Assembly: GCA_012798275.1 (NCBI GenBank)
Contig: JAAZNO010000459.1
Coordinates: forward strand, 1-5,818
DNA: 5,818 nt
Reading direction: 5' to 3'
Source: Chloroflexota bacterium
Lineage (GTDB): Bacteria; Chloroflexota; Anaerolineae; B4-G1; SLSP01
In this document: positions 5,795 to 5,818 of the stretch, one piece after another
Layout: every line of letters starts with the position of its first letter
How positions within the stretch are numbered: the first letter of the stretch is position 1
Position numbers and translations under genes: made by a program
The notes under the pieces: generated by a model
Told to the model about the DNA's origin: nothing
What the model saw: the letters and a program-made list of their open reading frames with translations, nothing else
Database searches by the model: none

Positions 5795-5818
5795 CTGGTC
5801 CCCCCGGGCTGATACGTC

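Overview
The window is a GC-rich bacterial chromosomal segment in which every gene I can support lies on the minus strand. Gene order along the transcribed direction (right to left) is moeA, a 7-bp tandem repeat array, an RsmC/RlmG-type methyltransferase, tRNA-Thr(CGU), a four-helix membrane protein, a diacylglycerol-kinase-family lipid kinase, and a DUF7309/DUF6930-type protein cut by the left edge. GC content, the style of the MoeA (a TAGSS...RD motif in place of SGGVSVGD), the DUF7309-DUF6930 protein and the non-coding short repeats all fit Chloroflexota (Anaerolineae-like). This assignment is an inference from resemblance; no marker gene in the window proves it.

Right part (4398-5818): moeA is complete, with a good AGGAG ribosome binding site, and encodes the molybdate-insertion step of molybdenum cofactor synthesis. 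Upstream of it is an 86-bp non-coding stretch with spaced CACGAAT units and a small inverted repeat. Immediately after its stop codon is an array of eleven in-phase CAGARRN heptamers that fills most of the 93-bp gap before the next gene.

Middle (3107-4397): the methyltransferase has a degenerate N-terminal half and a catalytic C-terminal half with the NPPFH signature expected of a guanine-N2 rRNA methyltransferase. Its 3' end carries a 13-bp direct repeat, one copy inside the gene and one just past the stop. That second copy abuts a near-consensus promoter (TTGTCA-16-TATAAT) for a self-contained tRNA-Thr(CGU) unit, which ends in an 8-bp hairpin plus T-run terminator.

Left part (1-3106): the membrane protein has three N-terminal helices, a large extracytoplasmic domain and one C-terminal helix, a layout like ResB/Ccs1 although the sequence is only weakly similar. 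It is followed by a lipid kinase with its own plausible promoter. A partial gene with a strong Shine-Dalgarno follows after 69 bp and may be co-transcribed with the kinase. No gap without a gene exceeds 300 bp. The genes look like housekeeping functions and do not form one pathway. I found no clear sign of a novel multi-gene system; the most unusual items are the heptamer array, the duplicated 13-mer at the gene/promoter junction, and the tRNA details.
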